Shown here piece after piece: positions 1 through 8,266 of a DNA stretch of 64,000 nucleotides (the first letter of the stretch is position 1; every line of letters starts with the position of its first letter). Where the stretch lies: positions 62,001 through 126,000 of the forward strand of contig MUZD01000001.1 of assembly GCA_002155105.1 (NCBI GenBank). The letters run 5' to 3'. This stretch comes from Sedimentibacter sp. SX930 (GTDB taxonomy: Bacteria > Bacillota > Bacilli > Lactobacillales > Aerococcaceae). Under the pieces are notes generated by a model. That model made no database searches and was not told where the DNA came from. It was given only the letters and a program-made list of their open reading frames with translations. The translations under genes and the position numbers were made by a program.

Positions 1-692
1 ATTCACCCAAACCAATCATCATCACCGGAGCCCAAAAACCGATCAATATGGAAATCACCGATTCGAAGACGAATCTCTTCGACAGTTTCCTGTACGCATC
101 TTCAGATTCCGCCAGCGGTGTCCAGATCGTCTTCAACGGGAAGGTTATCCTCGGAACACGGGCAAGGAAGACGCATTCCAAGAGCTTCCAGGCTTTTTCC
201 AGCATCAATTACCCTTATTTGGCGATCATCCAGGATGGACGCGTAATCTCCTACATCACAAAAGAAAAAGCGCCAGCACCGCGTTTCTATGACAGTCTGG
301 ATGCGAAGGTCGCGTTGTTCAAGCTGACGCCGGGAGTGGATTCGGATATTCTTGCTTACATGCTTGAACGGAACGATGCCATCATCATCGAAAGCTACGG
401 AGTCGGCGGGATCCCTTCGGCGCCGGAGTACGGGTATTTCGAGGTCATCAACCACTGGATCGGCCAAGGGAAGACTGTGGTCATGACGACGCAGGTCCCG
501 AATGAGGGCAGCGACATGGAAATCTACAAAGTCGGCCACGAACTGAAATCGCGGGTCAATATTTTGGAAGCCTACGACATGATCACCGAAGCGGTCGTAT
601 GCAAACTGATGTGGATATTGGGCCAGACGCAAGACCCGGCCCGGATCAAGCAACTTTTCTACACTACGATCAGCAATGATATCCTGTATTAA
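1..692 (+). CDS. Type I L-asparaginase, C-terminal part (5' end outside window)
   Basis: The reading frame is open from base 3, so the gene starts upstream of the window. The visible part begins with a TGAQKPIN segment and continues to the C terminus at 692. A segment carrying GTRARK, followed by an aromatic/Ser/Asn stretch (KSFQAFSSINYP), corresponds to the region that holds the catalytic lysine in AnsA-type asparaginases. ESYGVGG and VVMTTQVPNEGS match the C-terminal domain of the family. Known family role: cytoplasmic hydrolysis of asparagine to aspartate and ammonia. The nucleophilic threonine near the N terminus cannot be seen. A glutaminase activity or the tRNA-dependent GatD relative is less likely from these motifs. 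Confidence 0.85.
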   Translation, partial: SPKPIIITGAQKPINMEITDSKTNLFDSFLYASSDSASGVQIVFNGKVILGTRARKTHSKSFQAFSSINYPYLAIIQDGRVISYITKEKAPAPRFYDSLDAKVALFKLTPGVDSDILAYMLERNDAIIIESYGVGGIPSAPEYGYFEVINHWIGQGKTVVMTTQVPNEGSDMEIYKVGHELKSRVNILEAYDMITEAVVCKLMWILGQTQDPARIKQLFYTTISNDILY

Positions 693-736
693 AAGAGCGG
701 AAAAGCCATCCTCTGCGAGGGCTTTTCCGCTCTTTT
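691..736. terminator. Bidirectional rho-independent terminator
   Basis: A 17-bp inverted repeat (691-707 with 720-736) has A-rich and T-rich ends, so it can terminate the asparaginase gene and the convergent minus-strand gene. It overlaps the asparaginase stop codon. Confidence 0.85.
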
Positions 737-809
737 CTGTTTCGAGGAGCTATTTTTTGGGTGACTCTACGAACGCAGCCATCCTAAAACGGATCCCTCC
801 ATAAGCAAT

Positions 810-1373
810 CTAAAACCCATAGCTTCCAGTCGGCGTATCCAGAAAGAGCGGCAGGGTGGGAGGCTGGAAACTGAAAAGCACAAACGCAAGCGCGAAAAGA
901 AGCCAGAGCACGGTTGCCGTTCCAATCCAAATGCGCGGGGGCTCTAAATAGCGATAAGTGCGGGAAGCCAACAGTTGACCGCTGATGATGCCGAAAAAGA
1001 ACAGCAGCCCGTCAGTGAAAAGGGATTCGATGCCGAAAGCGCCTTTGAGCGTGTAGAATCCGGTAACGATGAGGAGCGGACAGAACAGCATGGACACGAT
1101 CCCCGCCAGCAACCAACGGGATGGCGAAAGACGGTATCTTTTTCCGAAAAAGAGGAAGATGAATAGAAACCACAGGAAAGTGGACCAGTAACTCATTTTC
1201 AGATGTTCCCAGACACTCTCGTTCACGGGGACGAAAGGCGCAGCCCAGCTGGCTTTCCCTAACCATACGAATTCGAAGTGGGAGAGGCCGCCGAACATCA
1301 GGATGAACGGGATGCCGGCAACAAAGGGACGGATGATGAATGCATCGGATTGGAAAACTCTTTTTTCAGTCAT
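810..1373 (-). CDS. DUF6512-like integral membrane protein
   Basis: A protein of about 187 residues with five to six hydrophobic segments. Near residues 50-60 it carries the motif VNESVWEHLKM, which I recognise from the DUF6512 membrane protein family of Firmicutes. The function of that family is unknown. I place the start at 1373, because the reverse strand has an AGAAAGAGGTG-type ribosome binding site just upstream. An in-frame start ten codons earlier lacks one. It is monocistronic and convergent with the asparaginase gene, from which it is separated by a terminator. Confidence 0.7.
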   Translation of the reverse strand: MTEKRVFQSDAFIIRPFVAGIPFILMFGGLSHFEFVWLGKASWAAPFVPVNESVWEHLKMSYWSTFLWFLFIFLFFGKRYRLSPSRWLLAGIVSMLFCPLLIVTGFYTLKGAFGIESLFTDGLLFFFGIISGQLLASRTYRYLEPPRIWIGTATVLWLLFALAFVLFSFQPPTLPLFLDTPTGSYGF

Positions 1374-1490
1374 CGCAAGCACCTCTTTCTCTCGGGCGGG
1401 CAATCGTCACGACTTTGGTGGATGAAGTATCTTTCGTGATCATTTTACCACGCGTCGACCCTGACTTCATCTAACTCGGCTGCATGCCAA

Positions 1491-1543
1491 AAACACCCCT
1501 CAGCATGGCGCTCCAATCGGAACTGCCATGCTGAGGGGTGTTT
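1491..1543 (-). terminator. Terminator of the first ABC exporter operon
   Basis: A 19-bp perfect inverted repeat (1491-1509 with 1525-1543) is followed on the minus strand by a run of T. It lies directly downstream of the minus-strand ABC gene ending at 1556. Confidence 0.85.
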
Positions 1544-1555
1544 GATTGTAAAAGT

Positions 1556-3442
1556 TTATTCGAGTTCGAATGCTCCGGTATAAAGCTGATAATATTTTCC
1601 TTGTTCGCCGATCAATTTCTCATGATCGCCGCGTTCGATGATACGGCCTTGCTCCATCAGCATGATCACATCCGCATTTTGGATCGTGGACAGGCGGTGG
1701 GCGATGACGAAAACGGTCCGTCCCTGCATCAACGCATCCATGCCGCGCTGGACGATCGATTCCGTCCGCGTATCGATGCTGGAAGTTGCTTCATCCAGTA
1801 TCATGACGGGAGGATCGGCAACGGCCGCACGGGCAATCGAAAGCAATTGTTTCTGCCCTTGGGAAAGGCCTTCGCCGTCGCCGGAAATGACTGTTTGGTA
1901 TCCCAGAGGCAAACGGGAGATGAAATCATCGGCATTCGCCAAACGCGCTGCCGCATAAATTTCTTCATCGGATGCGTGCAGATTGCCGTAACGGATGTTT
2001 TCCAGAATCGTTCCGGTAAAGAGGTTAGTGTCCTGCAACACGATACCAAGGGAACGGCGCAGGTCATTTTTCTTGATGTCTGCGATGTCGATGCCATCAT
2101 AAACGATTTTTCCGTCCTGGATATCATAGAAACGATTGATCAAGTTCGTGATGGTCGTTTTGCCGGCACCCGTCGATCCCACAAAAGCGACTTTCTCGCC
2201 GGGATGGGCATAGAGGCTGATGTCATGCAGAATCTGTTTGTCGGGATTGTAGGAGAAGTCGACATCAAAAAATCGGACATCACCGGTCAGTTGCGTATAA
2301 CGGACCGAACCATCTGCTTGAGGCACTTTCCATGCCCAAAGTCCGGTGTGGTTTTCGGCTTCCTTCACTTCATCACCGACCATGGTTGCATTCACCAAGG
2401 TTACGGTGCCTTCATCCAACTCAGGCTTTTCATCCATCAATTCGAAGATCCGCTCAGCACCCGCCAAAGCCATCACGATCGATGAAACTTGTTGGGAAAT
2501 CTGGTTGACCGGCATTGTGAAAGAACGGCTCAACTGCAGGAAGGAAGCAATCGCCCCCAAGGTCAATCCGCCGATGCCTGCGACAGCCATGGCGCCTCCG
2601 AACATTGCGATCAGAGCATATTGCAGGAATCCCAGATTCCCTAGGATCGGCATCAGGATATTTGCGTAGATGTTTGCGTTCGTCGCGCTCTCACGCAACT
2701 CGTCGTTGAGTTTGTCGAATCGTTCCTTCGATTCCGTTTCGCGTCCGAAAACTTTGACTTCTTTTTGCCCGTGCATCATTTCCTCGATATAGCCGTTCAC
2801 TTTACCGAGCGTCTGCTGTTGCTTGACGAAGTTGACGGAACTCTTGCCGCCGATCGTCTTTGTGACGGTGATCGACAAGGCAACCATCAGGACGACGATT
2901 AGCGTCAACGGCAAACTTACCGCCAGCATCGCAGCGAATACGCTGACGATCGTGACCAGGGAAGAAAAGGCCATCGGGATACTTTGCGAAAGCATCTGGC
3001 GCAAAGTATCGATATCATTGGTATAGCGGCTCATGACATCCCCGTGCGCATGCGTATCAAAATATTTGATCGGTAAGGTCTGCATATGCGCGAACAGCTC
3101 ATCGCGGATTTTTTTCTGGATCCCTTGGGAAATGGAAACCATCAGGATGTTGTAGACATACGTCGCCACGACACCGATCATGTAAATGCCGGCCATCATC
3201 GCGATCGCACGGTACATGCTGGTGAAAACCGGATTGGTTACGCCCAGTAAAGGCGTGATATACTCATCAATCAGCGTCTTCAGGAAAAGCGAACCCACAA
3301 CATTGGCAAGTGCGCTTATGAGGATACAGATCAATACAAGGCTAAAGGTGAATTTGTGGCCTTTGGAAATATAGGACAGGAGGCGTTTTGTCGTTTTGCC
3401 GGCATCTTTGGCTCCGCGTCGTTTTGGTTGATTAGGCTTCAT
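1556..3442 (-). CDS. Heterodimeric ABC exporter subunit, canonical ATPase site
   Basis: A half-transporter of 628 residues: six membrane segments in roughly residues 30-330, then a nucleotide-binding domain. Walker A (GSTGAGKTT, about residue 421), signature LSQGQ (about 526), Walker B with glutamate (MILDEATSS, about 547) and the switch histidine (IAHRLSTI, about 580) are all consensus for catalysis. The signature motif reads SQGQ rather than SGGQ. About 45 extra residues (ENHTGLWAWK region) lie between the membrane and ATPase domains, as in many clostridial and bacillar relatives. The start at 3442 has a GGGGG-type ribosome binding site. It overlaps the upstream partner gene by 11 bases, implying translational coupling. 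The family (LmrCD, BmrCD, EfrAB type) exports drugs or peptides; the substrate here is unknown. Confidence 0.9.
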   Translation of the reverse strand: MKPNQPKRRGAKDAGKTTKRLLSYISKGHKFTFSLVLICILISALANVVGSLFLKTLIDEYITPLLGVTNPVFTSMYRAIAMMAGIYMIGVVATYVYNILMVSISQGIQKKIRDELFAHMQTLPIKYFDTHAHGDVMSRYTNDIDTLRQMLSQSIPMAFSSLVTIVSVFAAMLAVSLPLTLIVVLMVALSITVTKTIGGKSSVNFVKQQQTLGKVNGYIEEMMHGQKEVKVFGRETESKERFDKLNDELRESATNANIYANILMPILGNLGFLQYALIAMFGGAMAVAGIGGLTLGAIASFLQLSRSFTMPVNQISQQVSSIVMALAGAERIFELMDEKPELDEGTVTLVNATMVGDEVKEAENHTGLWAWKVPQADGSVRYTQLTGDVRFFDVDFSYNPDKQILHDISLYAHPGEKVAFVGSTGAGKTTITNLINRFYDIQDGKIVYDGIDIADIKKNDLRRSLGIVLQDTNLFTGTILENIRYGNLHASDEEIYAAARLANADDFISRLPLGYQTVISGDGEGLSQGQKQLLSIARAAVADPPVMILDEATSSIDTRTESIVQRGMDALMQGRTVFVIAHRLSTIQNADVIMLMEQGRIIERGDHEKLIGEQGKYYQLYTGAFELE

Positions 3443-5171
3443 CAGCAATTTTGCCCCCTTTCGTTTGTGAATAGTAGACTTCTTGGTAAATGGTGTTTGT
3501 TGCCAGCAATTCATCGTGCGTTCCGATGCCATTGACGCTGCCGCTCTCCATCACGATGATTTTGTCGGCATCCTGAACGGAAGAGACGCGCTGGGCGATG
3601 ATGAATTTGGTTGTGTTCGGGATTTCTTCCTTGAAAGCGGTCCGGATCAAGGAATCCGTCCGGGTGTCCACGGCGCTGGTCGAGTCATCGAGAATCAGGA
3701 TTTTTGGTTGTTTCACCAAAGCGCGCGCGATACAGAGCCGTTGTCTTTGCCCGCCGGAGACGTTTGTGCCGCCTTCTTCAATATAAGTGTCGTAGCCATC
3801 AGGAAGGCGTTGGATGAATTCATCGGCTTGAGCTTGTCGCGCCGCAGTCATCAGCTCTGCATCGGTAGCGGCAGGATTGCCCCAACGCAGATTGTCTTTG
3901 ATCGTTCCCGAGAACAGGATATTTTTTTGGAGCACCATAGCGACTTCGCCGCGTAATGTCTGCATATCATAATCGCGTACATCGACGCCGCCGACTTTCA
4001 CCGTACCACCGGTTGCATCATAGAGACGCGGAATAAGGTGGACCAGAGAAGTTTTAGCACTGCCGGTTCCGCCGATGATGCCCACAGTTTCCCCTGATTT
4101 GACGGAAAAACTGACATTTTTCAAGGCAAGCTTCTGCGGATCGTTGGTGTAACTGAAGTCAACCTGCTCGAAACTGACAGATCCGTCAGGGATGACTGTT
4201 ATCGGATTGCTGTTGTTCTTCAGGTCGCTGTCCTCACTCAGTACTTCCACAATCCGCTCCGCTGAAGCACGGGAGATCGTGACCATAACGAAGACCATCG
4301 AAATCATCATCAGACTCATCAGAATTTGGGAAGCGTATGTGATCAGACTCATCAGTTGGCCTGTCGTCATCGAACCGGAGACGATCATGCGTGCGCCCAA
4401 TAGGGACAAGGTCAGAATGCTTGCGTACATCGTGAACTGCATCAGAGGGCTGTTGAACGCCAATATTTTTTCGGCCTTGGTGAAATCAGTGTAGATTTTC
4501 TTGGAGACGGATTTGAATTTTTCTGTCTCGTGCTCTTCACGCACAAAGGATTTGACGACCCGGATGCCATAAAGATTTTCCTGGACGACCCGGTTCAGCT
4601 TGTCATAGGTGCGGAAAACTCTCTGGAAAATCGGGAAGGCTTGTGACATGATCAGGTAAAGACCGAAGCCCAGGAACGGGATCGCTCCAAGGAAGACCAT
4701 CCCGAGTTCACTGTTGATGCTCAGAGCCATCAACAATGAGAATACGAGCATAAGCGGCGCCCGGACCATGATCCGGATGATCATCTGGTAAGAGTTCTGG
4801 ACATTCGTGATGTCCGTCGTCAAACGGGTGATCAGACTGGATGTCGAAAACTGATCGATATTCGAAAATGAGAAATCCTGGATATTGTAGTACATGTCCT
4901 TGCGGATATTTTTGGCGAATCCGGCCGAAGCTTTTGCCGCATGCAAACCGGACAGGACTCCGAACCCTAATGAGAAGAGGGTGGAGACGATCAAAATCAG
5001 TCCGATTCGGATGATGAAGGGCATGTCTCCTTCTCCGATCCCTTTATCGATGATCATAGACATCAAATAGGGGATAAGCACTTCAAGGACGACTTCCAAA
5101 GTGACATATATAGGGGCAAGGATCGAGTCCTTTTTATACTCGCGTATGCTGCCCATGAGTTTTTTTATCAT
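3432..5171 (-). CDS. Heterodimeric ABC exporter subunit, degenerate ATPase site
   Basis: A half-transporter of 579 residues: an N-terminal six-helix membrane domain, then an ATPase domain. Walker A is atypical (GGTGSAKTS, about residue 363). The signature is canonical (VSGGQ, about 469). The catalytic glutamate after Walker B is replaced by aspartate (ILDDSTSAVD, about 494), and the switch histidine by glutamine (IIAQRVSSV, about 524). These substitutions mark the non-hydrolysing half of asymmetric exporters, and the partner gene downstream supplies the complementary consensus residues. A MarR gene lies just upstream in the same orientation, so this is a MarR-ABC-ABC operon. The substrate is unknown; drug efflux is the usual role. 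Confidence 0.9.
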   Translation of the reverse strand: MIKKLMGSIREYKKDSILAPIYVTLEVVLEVLIPYLMSMIIDKGIGEGDMPFIIRIGLILIVSTLFSLGFGVLSGLHAAKASAGFAKNIRKDMYYNIQDFSFSNIDQFSTSSLITRLTTDITNVQNSYQMIIRIMVRAPLMLVFSLLMALSINSELGMVFLGAIPFLGFGLYLIMSQAFPIFQRVFRTYDKLNRVVQENLYGIRVVKSFVREEHETEKFKSVSKKIYTDFTKAEKILAFNSPLMQFTMYASILTLSLLGARMIVSGSMTTGQLMSLITYASQILMSLMMISMVFVMVTISRASAERIVEVLSEDSDLKNNSNPITVIPDGSVSFEQVDFSYTNDPQKLALKNVSFSVKSGETVGIIGGTGSAKTSLVHLIPRLYDATGGTVKVGGVDVRDYDMQTLRGEVAMVLQKNILFSGTIKDNLRWGNPAATDAELMTAARQAQADEFIQRLPDGYDTYIEEGGTNVSGGQRQRLCIARALVKQPKILILDDSTSAVDTRTDSLIRTAFKEEIPNTTKFIIAQRVSSVQDADKIIVMESGSVNGIGTHDELLATNTIYQEVYYSQTKGGKIADEA

Positions 5172-5227
5172 AGCGTTAATCCTTTCCGTAAATAATGATT
5201 GGGTGAGTTTTGAAACGGTTGAGGCAA

Positions 5228-5668
5228 TCAGCTCTCGGCATTTTTCGAAATTTTGGCGAGAATCGTCAAGAAAGTTGCGATTTCTTCTTCGCTTAATCCT
5301 TTGGACAATTGGCTCTCCACGGAATCAATCACTTGTTCCGTATTTTTTTTTGCATGCAAAGCCTTATCCGTCAGCATCATTTTCCGCAGTCTGGCGTCAT
5401 AAGGAACGGTTTCCCGCAGCAGCAAGCCATCTCTTTCCATCGTATTCAGGATGCCTGTGACGGTCGATTTGCGTATGTCGAATTTCTGTTCGAGATCTTT
5501 CTGAAAGACGTCCCTCTCTGCGGATTCTTTAGCGAGATAAGAAACGATCGCAAATTGCATGCCGGTCAAGCCATAACTATTATTTTCGGTCAAGTGTCTG
5601 TTCATGAGGCGCTTAACTTGTTGCCAAACTGATCTGATCCGGAATCCCAGCAGTTCTGTGTTGCTCAT
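5228..5668 (-). CDS. MarR-family transcriptional regulator of the ABC operon
   Basis: A winged-helix protein of 146 residues, the usual MarR size. The recognition region (DIRKSTVTGILNTMERDGLL) and wing (DARLRKMMLT) fit the family. It is the first gene of an operon with the two ABC half-transporters that follow after 56 bases on the minus strand. A GGGTGG ribosome binding site precedes the ATG at 5668. A perfect 8-bp dyad overlaps its promoter, so autorepression with release by a drug or metabolite is likely (inference from the family). Confidence 0.88.
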   Translation of the reverse strand: MSNTELLGFRIRSVWQQVKRLMNRHLTENNSYGLTGMQFAIVSYLAKESAERDVFQKDLEQKFDIRKSTVTGILNTMERDGLLLRETVPYDARLRKMMLTDKALHAKKNTEQVIDSVESQLSKGLSEEEIATFLTILAKISKNAES

Positions 5669-5683
5669 TATTTTTCACCACCC

Positions 5684-5707
5684 ATATAGTTCGTGCCCTA
5701 ACTATAT
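5684..5707 (-). promoter_or_regulatory. Probable MarR operator
   Basis: A perfect 8-bp inverted repeat, ATATAGTT (5684-5691) and AACTATAT (5700-5707), with an 8-base spacer. It sits at and just downstream of the -10 box of the MarR promoter, a typical place for an autorepressor site. Confidence 0.7.
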
Positions 5708-5732
5708 TATGCCTGTTACGAGGGATTGTCAA
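5704..5732 (-). promoter_or_regulatory. SigA-type promoter of marR-ABC operon
   Basis: On the minus strand TTGACA (5732-5727) is followed after exactly 17 bases by TAATAT (5709-5704), about 35 bases before the marR start codon. Confidence 0.8.
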
Positions 5733-5761
5733 TCATCTTGCTTACTTTTGAATCTTTTTTA

Positions 5762-5790
5762 TTTACTAAGAATACCGGGTGGGGTATAAT
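5762..5790 (+). promoter_or_regulatory. Promoter of thioredoxin gene
   Basis: TTTACT (5762-5767), a 17-base spacer and a perfect TATAAT (5785-5790) lie 60 bases upstream of the trxA start codon. The -35 box is weak. Confidence 0.6.
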
Positions 5791-5850
5791 GTGTTTTGTT
5801 GATAAGAAATTAAAGCAAAAATATACAGTTTAAGGAAGGATAGATAAAGA

Positions 5851-6165
5851 ATGAGCACACAAGTAACAGATAAAACATGGCAGAGTGAAGTACAGGAAGG
5901 TTTGACATTGATGGATTTTTGGGCGCCTTGGTGCGGACCTTGCCGCATGCTTGGACCCGTTTTGGAAGAAATCGAAGAAGAGATGGACAACAAAGTGAAA
6001 ATCGTCAAATTGAACATCGACGAGAACCAAATGACGGCTTCCCAGTTCGGCATCATGAGCATTCCGACAATGGTGTTGTTCAAAGATGGGCAACCGGTGG
6101 AAAAACTGACCGGCTACCATCCGAAAGATGTTTTGGTTGACTACCTGGAGACAAAATTAGCGTAA
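5851..6165 (+). CDS. trxA: Thioredoxin
   Basis: A classical thioredoxin of 104 residues with the active-site sequence WCGPC near residues 27-31 and the cis-proline segment IPTMVLF near 74-80. It is a cytoplasmic disulfide reductase fed by thioredoxin reductase, which is not in this window. An AAGGAAGG ribosome binding site lies upstream of the ATG. It appears monocistronic, with its own promoter (TATAAT at 5785) and terminator (6182-6211). Confidence 0.93.
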   Translation: MSTQVTDKTWQSEVQEGLTLMDFWAPWCGPCRMLGPVLEEIEEEMDNKVKIVKLNIDENQMTASQFGIMSIPTMVLFKDGQPVEKLTGYHPKDVLVDYLETKLA

Positions 6166-6181
6166 TATAATATGGAAGAGG

Positions 6182-6211
6182 GGGCTATCTCGTTGAGGTG
6201 GTCCTTTTTTT
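6182..6211 (+). terminator. Terminator of trxA
   Basis: A 10-bp stem with three G-U pairs (6182-6191 with 6195-6204) and a 3-base loop, followed by seven T. Confidence 0.7.
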
Positions 6212-6238
6212 GACTGTTCCCCGCTCTTGAAGACGCGA

Positions 6239-6268
6239 TTGTTTGCCGCCTTCCCGCTGTGATATAAT
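6239..6268 (+). promoter_or_regulatory. Promoter of acetolactate decarboxylase gene
   Basis: TTGTTT (6239-6244), an 18-base spacer and TATAAT (6263-6268) lie 60 bases before the start codon. Confidence 0.55.
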
Positions 6269-6328
6269 GGGCTATCATGTTCAGACAGAAAAAAATGATT
6301 GCATAGAGGCAGAGAAGGGCGGAAGCAG

Positions 6329-7042
6329 ATGGGCGAAAGTACATTGTATCAGCATCAGACGCTGGGGGATCTGATGGCGGGGGTATTCGACGGGACCCTG
6401 ACATTCGAAGAACTATTGAAGCACGGGGACATCGGAATCGGGACTTTCCATGATTTTGAAGGGGAATTGATCCTGCTGGATGGTATCGCCTATCAGGCGA
6501 AGGAGGACGGTTCGATCTCAAGCGTGGATCCAGCGCAGACAACGCCGCATGCTGCGGTGACGTTCTTCCGACCGGACCGCGAATACGATATCGACAGGCC
6601 GATGACGCTGAGAAAAGTACGCTCGGACATCGTCAAGCGCGTCCGCAGCCGGAATGTGTTTTCGGTCGTTAAGATTACAGGGCATTTCGAGTATATGCAT
6701 ACGCGGGCGGTGCCGAAGCAGCAGAAGCCATATCCGCGCCTGATCGAAGCGACGCGCGTCCAGCCGGAGTTTGAGGCCTATGATATGCAGGGAACCGCAA
6801 TCGGCATCTATACGCCAGAATTGTTTGACGGGGTAGCCAAAGGGGGCTTCCATTGCCATTTCATCAGCGACGATCGCAAGTTCGGCGGACATATCCTCGA
6901 TTACATCGTTGATGAAGCAAAATGCGAAATCCAAACCATCGAAAGCATCACGCAACATTTCGCCGTCCAATCCGATGATTTCATGGACAAGGAAATCGAA
7001 TACCACAACCTGGCGGAAGAAATGGCCGAAGCAGAGGGTTGA
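6329..7042 (+). CDS. budA: Alpha-acetolactate decarboxylase
   Basis: About 237 residues, the usual family length. It converts alpha-acetolactate to acetoin in the cytoplasm, diverting pyruvate to a neutral product. Recognisable family segments are ITGHFEYMHTRAVPKQ and the zinc-ligand region GFHCHFISDDRKFGGHILD, with three histidines. The ATG at 6329 has an AGAAGGG ribosome binding site. An in-frame TTG ten codons earlier is disfavoured. No acetolactate synthase gene is adjacent, so the gene is transcribed alone, with its own promoter and a strong terminator. Confidence 0.93.
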   Translation: MGESTLYQHQTLGDLMAGVFDGTLTFEELLKHGDIGIGTFHDFEGELILLDGIAYQAKEDGSISSVDPAQTTPHAAVTFFRPDREYDIDRPMTLRKVRSDIVKRVRSRNVFSVVKITGHFEYMHTRAVPKQQKPYPRLIEATRVQPEFEAYDMQGTAIGIYTPELFDGVAKGGFHCHFISDDRKFGGHILDYIVDEAKCEIQTIESITQHFAVQSDDFMDKEIEYHNLAEEMAEAEG

Positions 7043-7058
7043 TGAAGAAAAGTATATA

Positions 7059-7104
7059 AAAAGCGTTGGATAACCTCCGGAGACCGGGGTTATCCAACGC
7101 TTTT
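7059..7104. terminator. Bidirectional terminator between convergent genes
   Basis: A 17-bp perfect inverted repeat (7059-7075 with 7088-7104) with A and T flanks serves the acetolactate decarboxylase gene and the convergent kinase gene. Confidence 0.85.
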
Positions 7105-7116
7105 AAATTTTGTATT

Positions 7117-8031
7117 TTATTCGATTTTTTCCAGAACAACGCGGGCCAATTGCACTTTGATCTCATCGGCGGTGGCGATATCCGGTGAGAAGGCTGTGGC
7201 AGTCCCGCAAGCGACGGCTACCCGGAAAGCTTCCAATGGGTCCCCAGTACGGATAAAGGTCCCTACAAACCCGGCCACCATGGAATCTCCGGCACCGACC
7301 GGATTGGCGACTTCCCCGGATAAAGGCGGCGCATAGATGACTTCATTTGGTGTGAAGAGCAAAGCTCCATCCCCGCCCAAGGAAACAATGGCATGCTGCG
7401 CGCCCAATTCAACCAGTTGTTTGCCGTAAGGTATAACTTCCTGCCAAGTGGTGAAAGTCCGTCCGAAAAATTCGCCGACTTCCTTCTGGTTGGGTTTCAC
7501 AACCAATGGATGATACTGCAGACTGTTACGCAATTCCTCCTTAGTGATGTCGCAAGCAAAAGGCACGCCTTCCTCGTGCAAGGACCGGATCAGCTGTTCA
7601 TAAAAATCCTTGGGCATGGAAGGGAGCTTGCTACCCGACATCACAACGAAGTCCTGCGTCGAGATGTCCTCGAAACCTTTCATGAAACGGGCGACTTCCT
7701 CCTCGGTTGCGTTGGGACCGTAGTCGCTGATTTCGGTATCCTGATCTGATTTCAATACAAGATTGATACGGGTACGCTCTTTGATCACGGTGAATTGGTT
7801 GAGGATATTCAGTTCCTCCATGTATTCGCGCACAAAATCACCGGTGAAGCCGCCACGGAAGCCCAACGCGATCGAGGGTATTCCGAGTGCTTTCAGGACG
7901 CGCGAAACCATGATGCCTTTCCCGCCCGGCGTGATCAGTTCATCCTGCATGTGATGGGATTGGCCCAAAGTTAATCGGGGGACAGTGACGATATAATCGA
8001 TGGTCGGATTCAGTGTGATTGTGTAAATCAT
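7117..8031 (-). CDS. PfkB-family 1-phosphofructokinase / tagatose-6-phosphate kinase-like
   Basis: A PfkB-fold sugar-phosphate kinase of 304 residues. The N terminus MIYTITLNPTIDY and the C-terminal anion-hole/catalytic motif NPVGAGDSMVAGF (about residues 240-252) are typical of FruK and LacC. The ATG at 8031 has a GGAGGAG ribosome binding site. The first PfkB signature reads GGKGIMVSRVL, where relatives normally have GGKGINVSRVL: methionine replaces the asparagine that contacts the sugar. No PTS permease, DeoR regulator or aldolase is adjacent, unlike fru or lac operons. Substrate assignment is therefore open: fructose-1-phosphate, tagatose-6-phosphate or something else. Confidence 0.82.
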   Translation of the reverse strand: MIYTITLNPTIDYIVTVPRLTLGQSHHMQDELITPGGKGIMVSRVLKALGIPSIALGFRGGFTGDFVREYMEELNILNQFTVIKERTRINLVLKSDQDTEISDYGPNATEEEVARFMKGFEDISTQDFVVMSGSKLPSMPKDFYEQLIRSLHEEGVPFACDITKEELRNSLQYHPLVVKPNQKEVGEFFGRTFTTWQEVIPYGKQLVELGAQHAIVSLGGDGALLFTPNEVIYAPPLSGEVANPVGAGDSMVAGFVGTFIRTGDPLEAFRVAVACGTATAFSPDIATADEIKVQLARVVLEKIE

Positions 8032-8266
8032 ATAAAACTCCTCCAGTCTGGGATGGCACGCAGTTCTTTTCGCGTTCAACCAAAGTATAACCCTGTCGGC
8101 TGGCAAACTCAAAAAATAGCCTTTTTGGGCAGATACCCTTGCCAGAACGGAAAAGCCGTAAGCATAAACGCATGAAAAAGGACGGAATTGTGCTAAAATA
8201 AAGGGCATCATGAAAAGGTCCAAATTAGATAAATAGAGTATACGAACAGGAAGGAAGAAGCTTCGG

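Noticed and set aside
1538-2485. A 315-codon plus-strand frame opposite the first ABC gene
   Set aside because: A mirror frame of a highly conserved ATPase domain, with low-complexity Asp/His/Arg composition typical of antisense shadows.
3443-3532. A 30-residue N-terminal extension of the first canonical ABC subunit
   Set aside because: It overlaps conserved codons of the upstream partner gene. The ATG at 3442 has a strong ribosome binding site and the usual small overlap.
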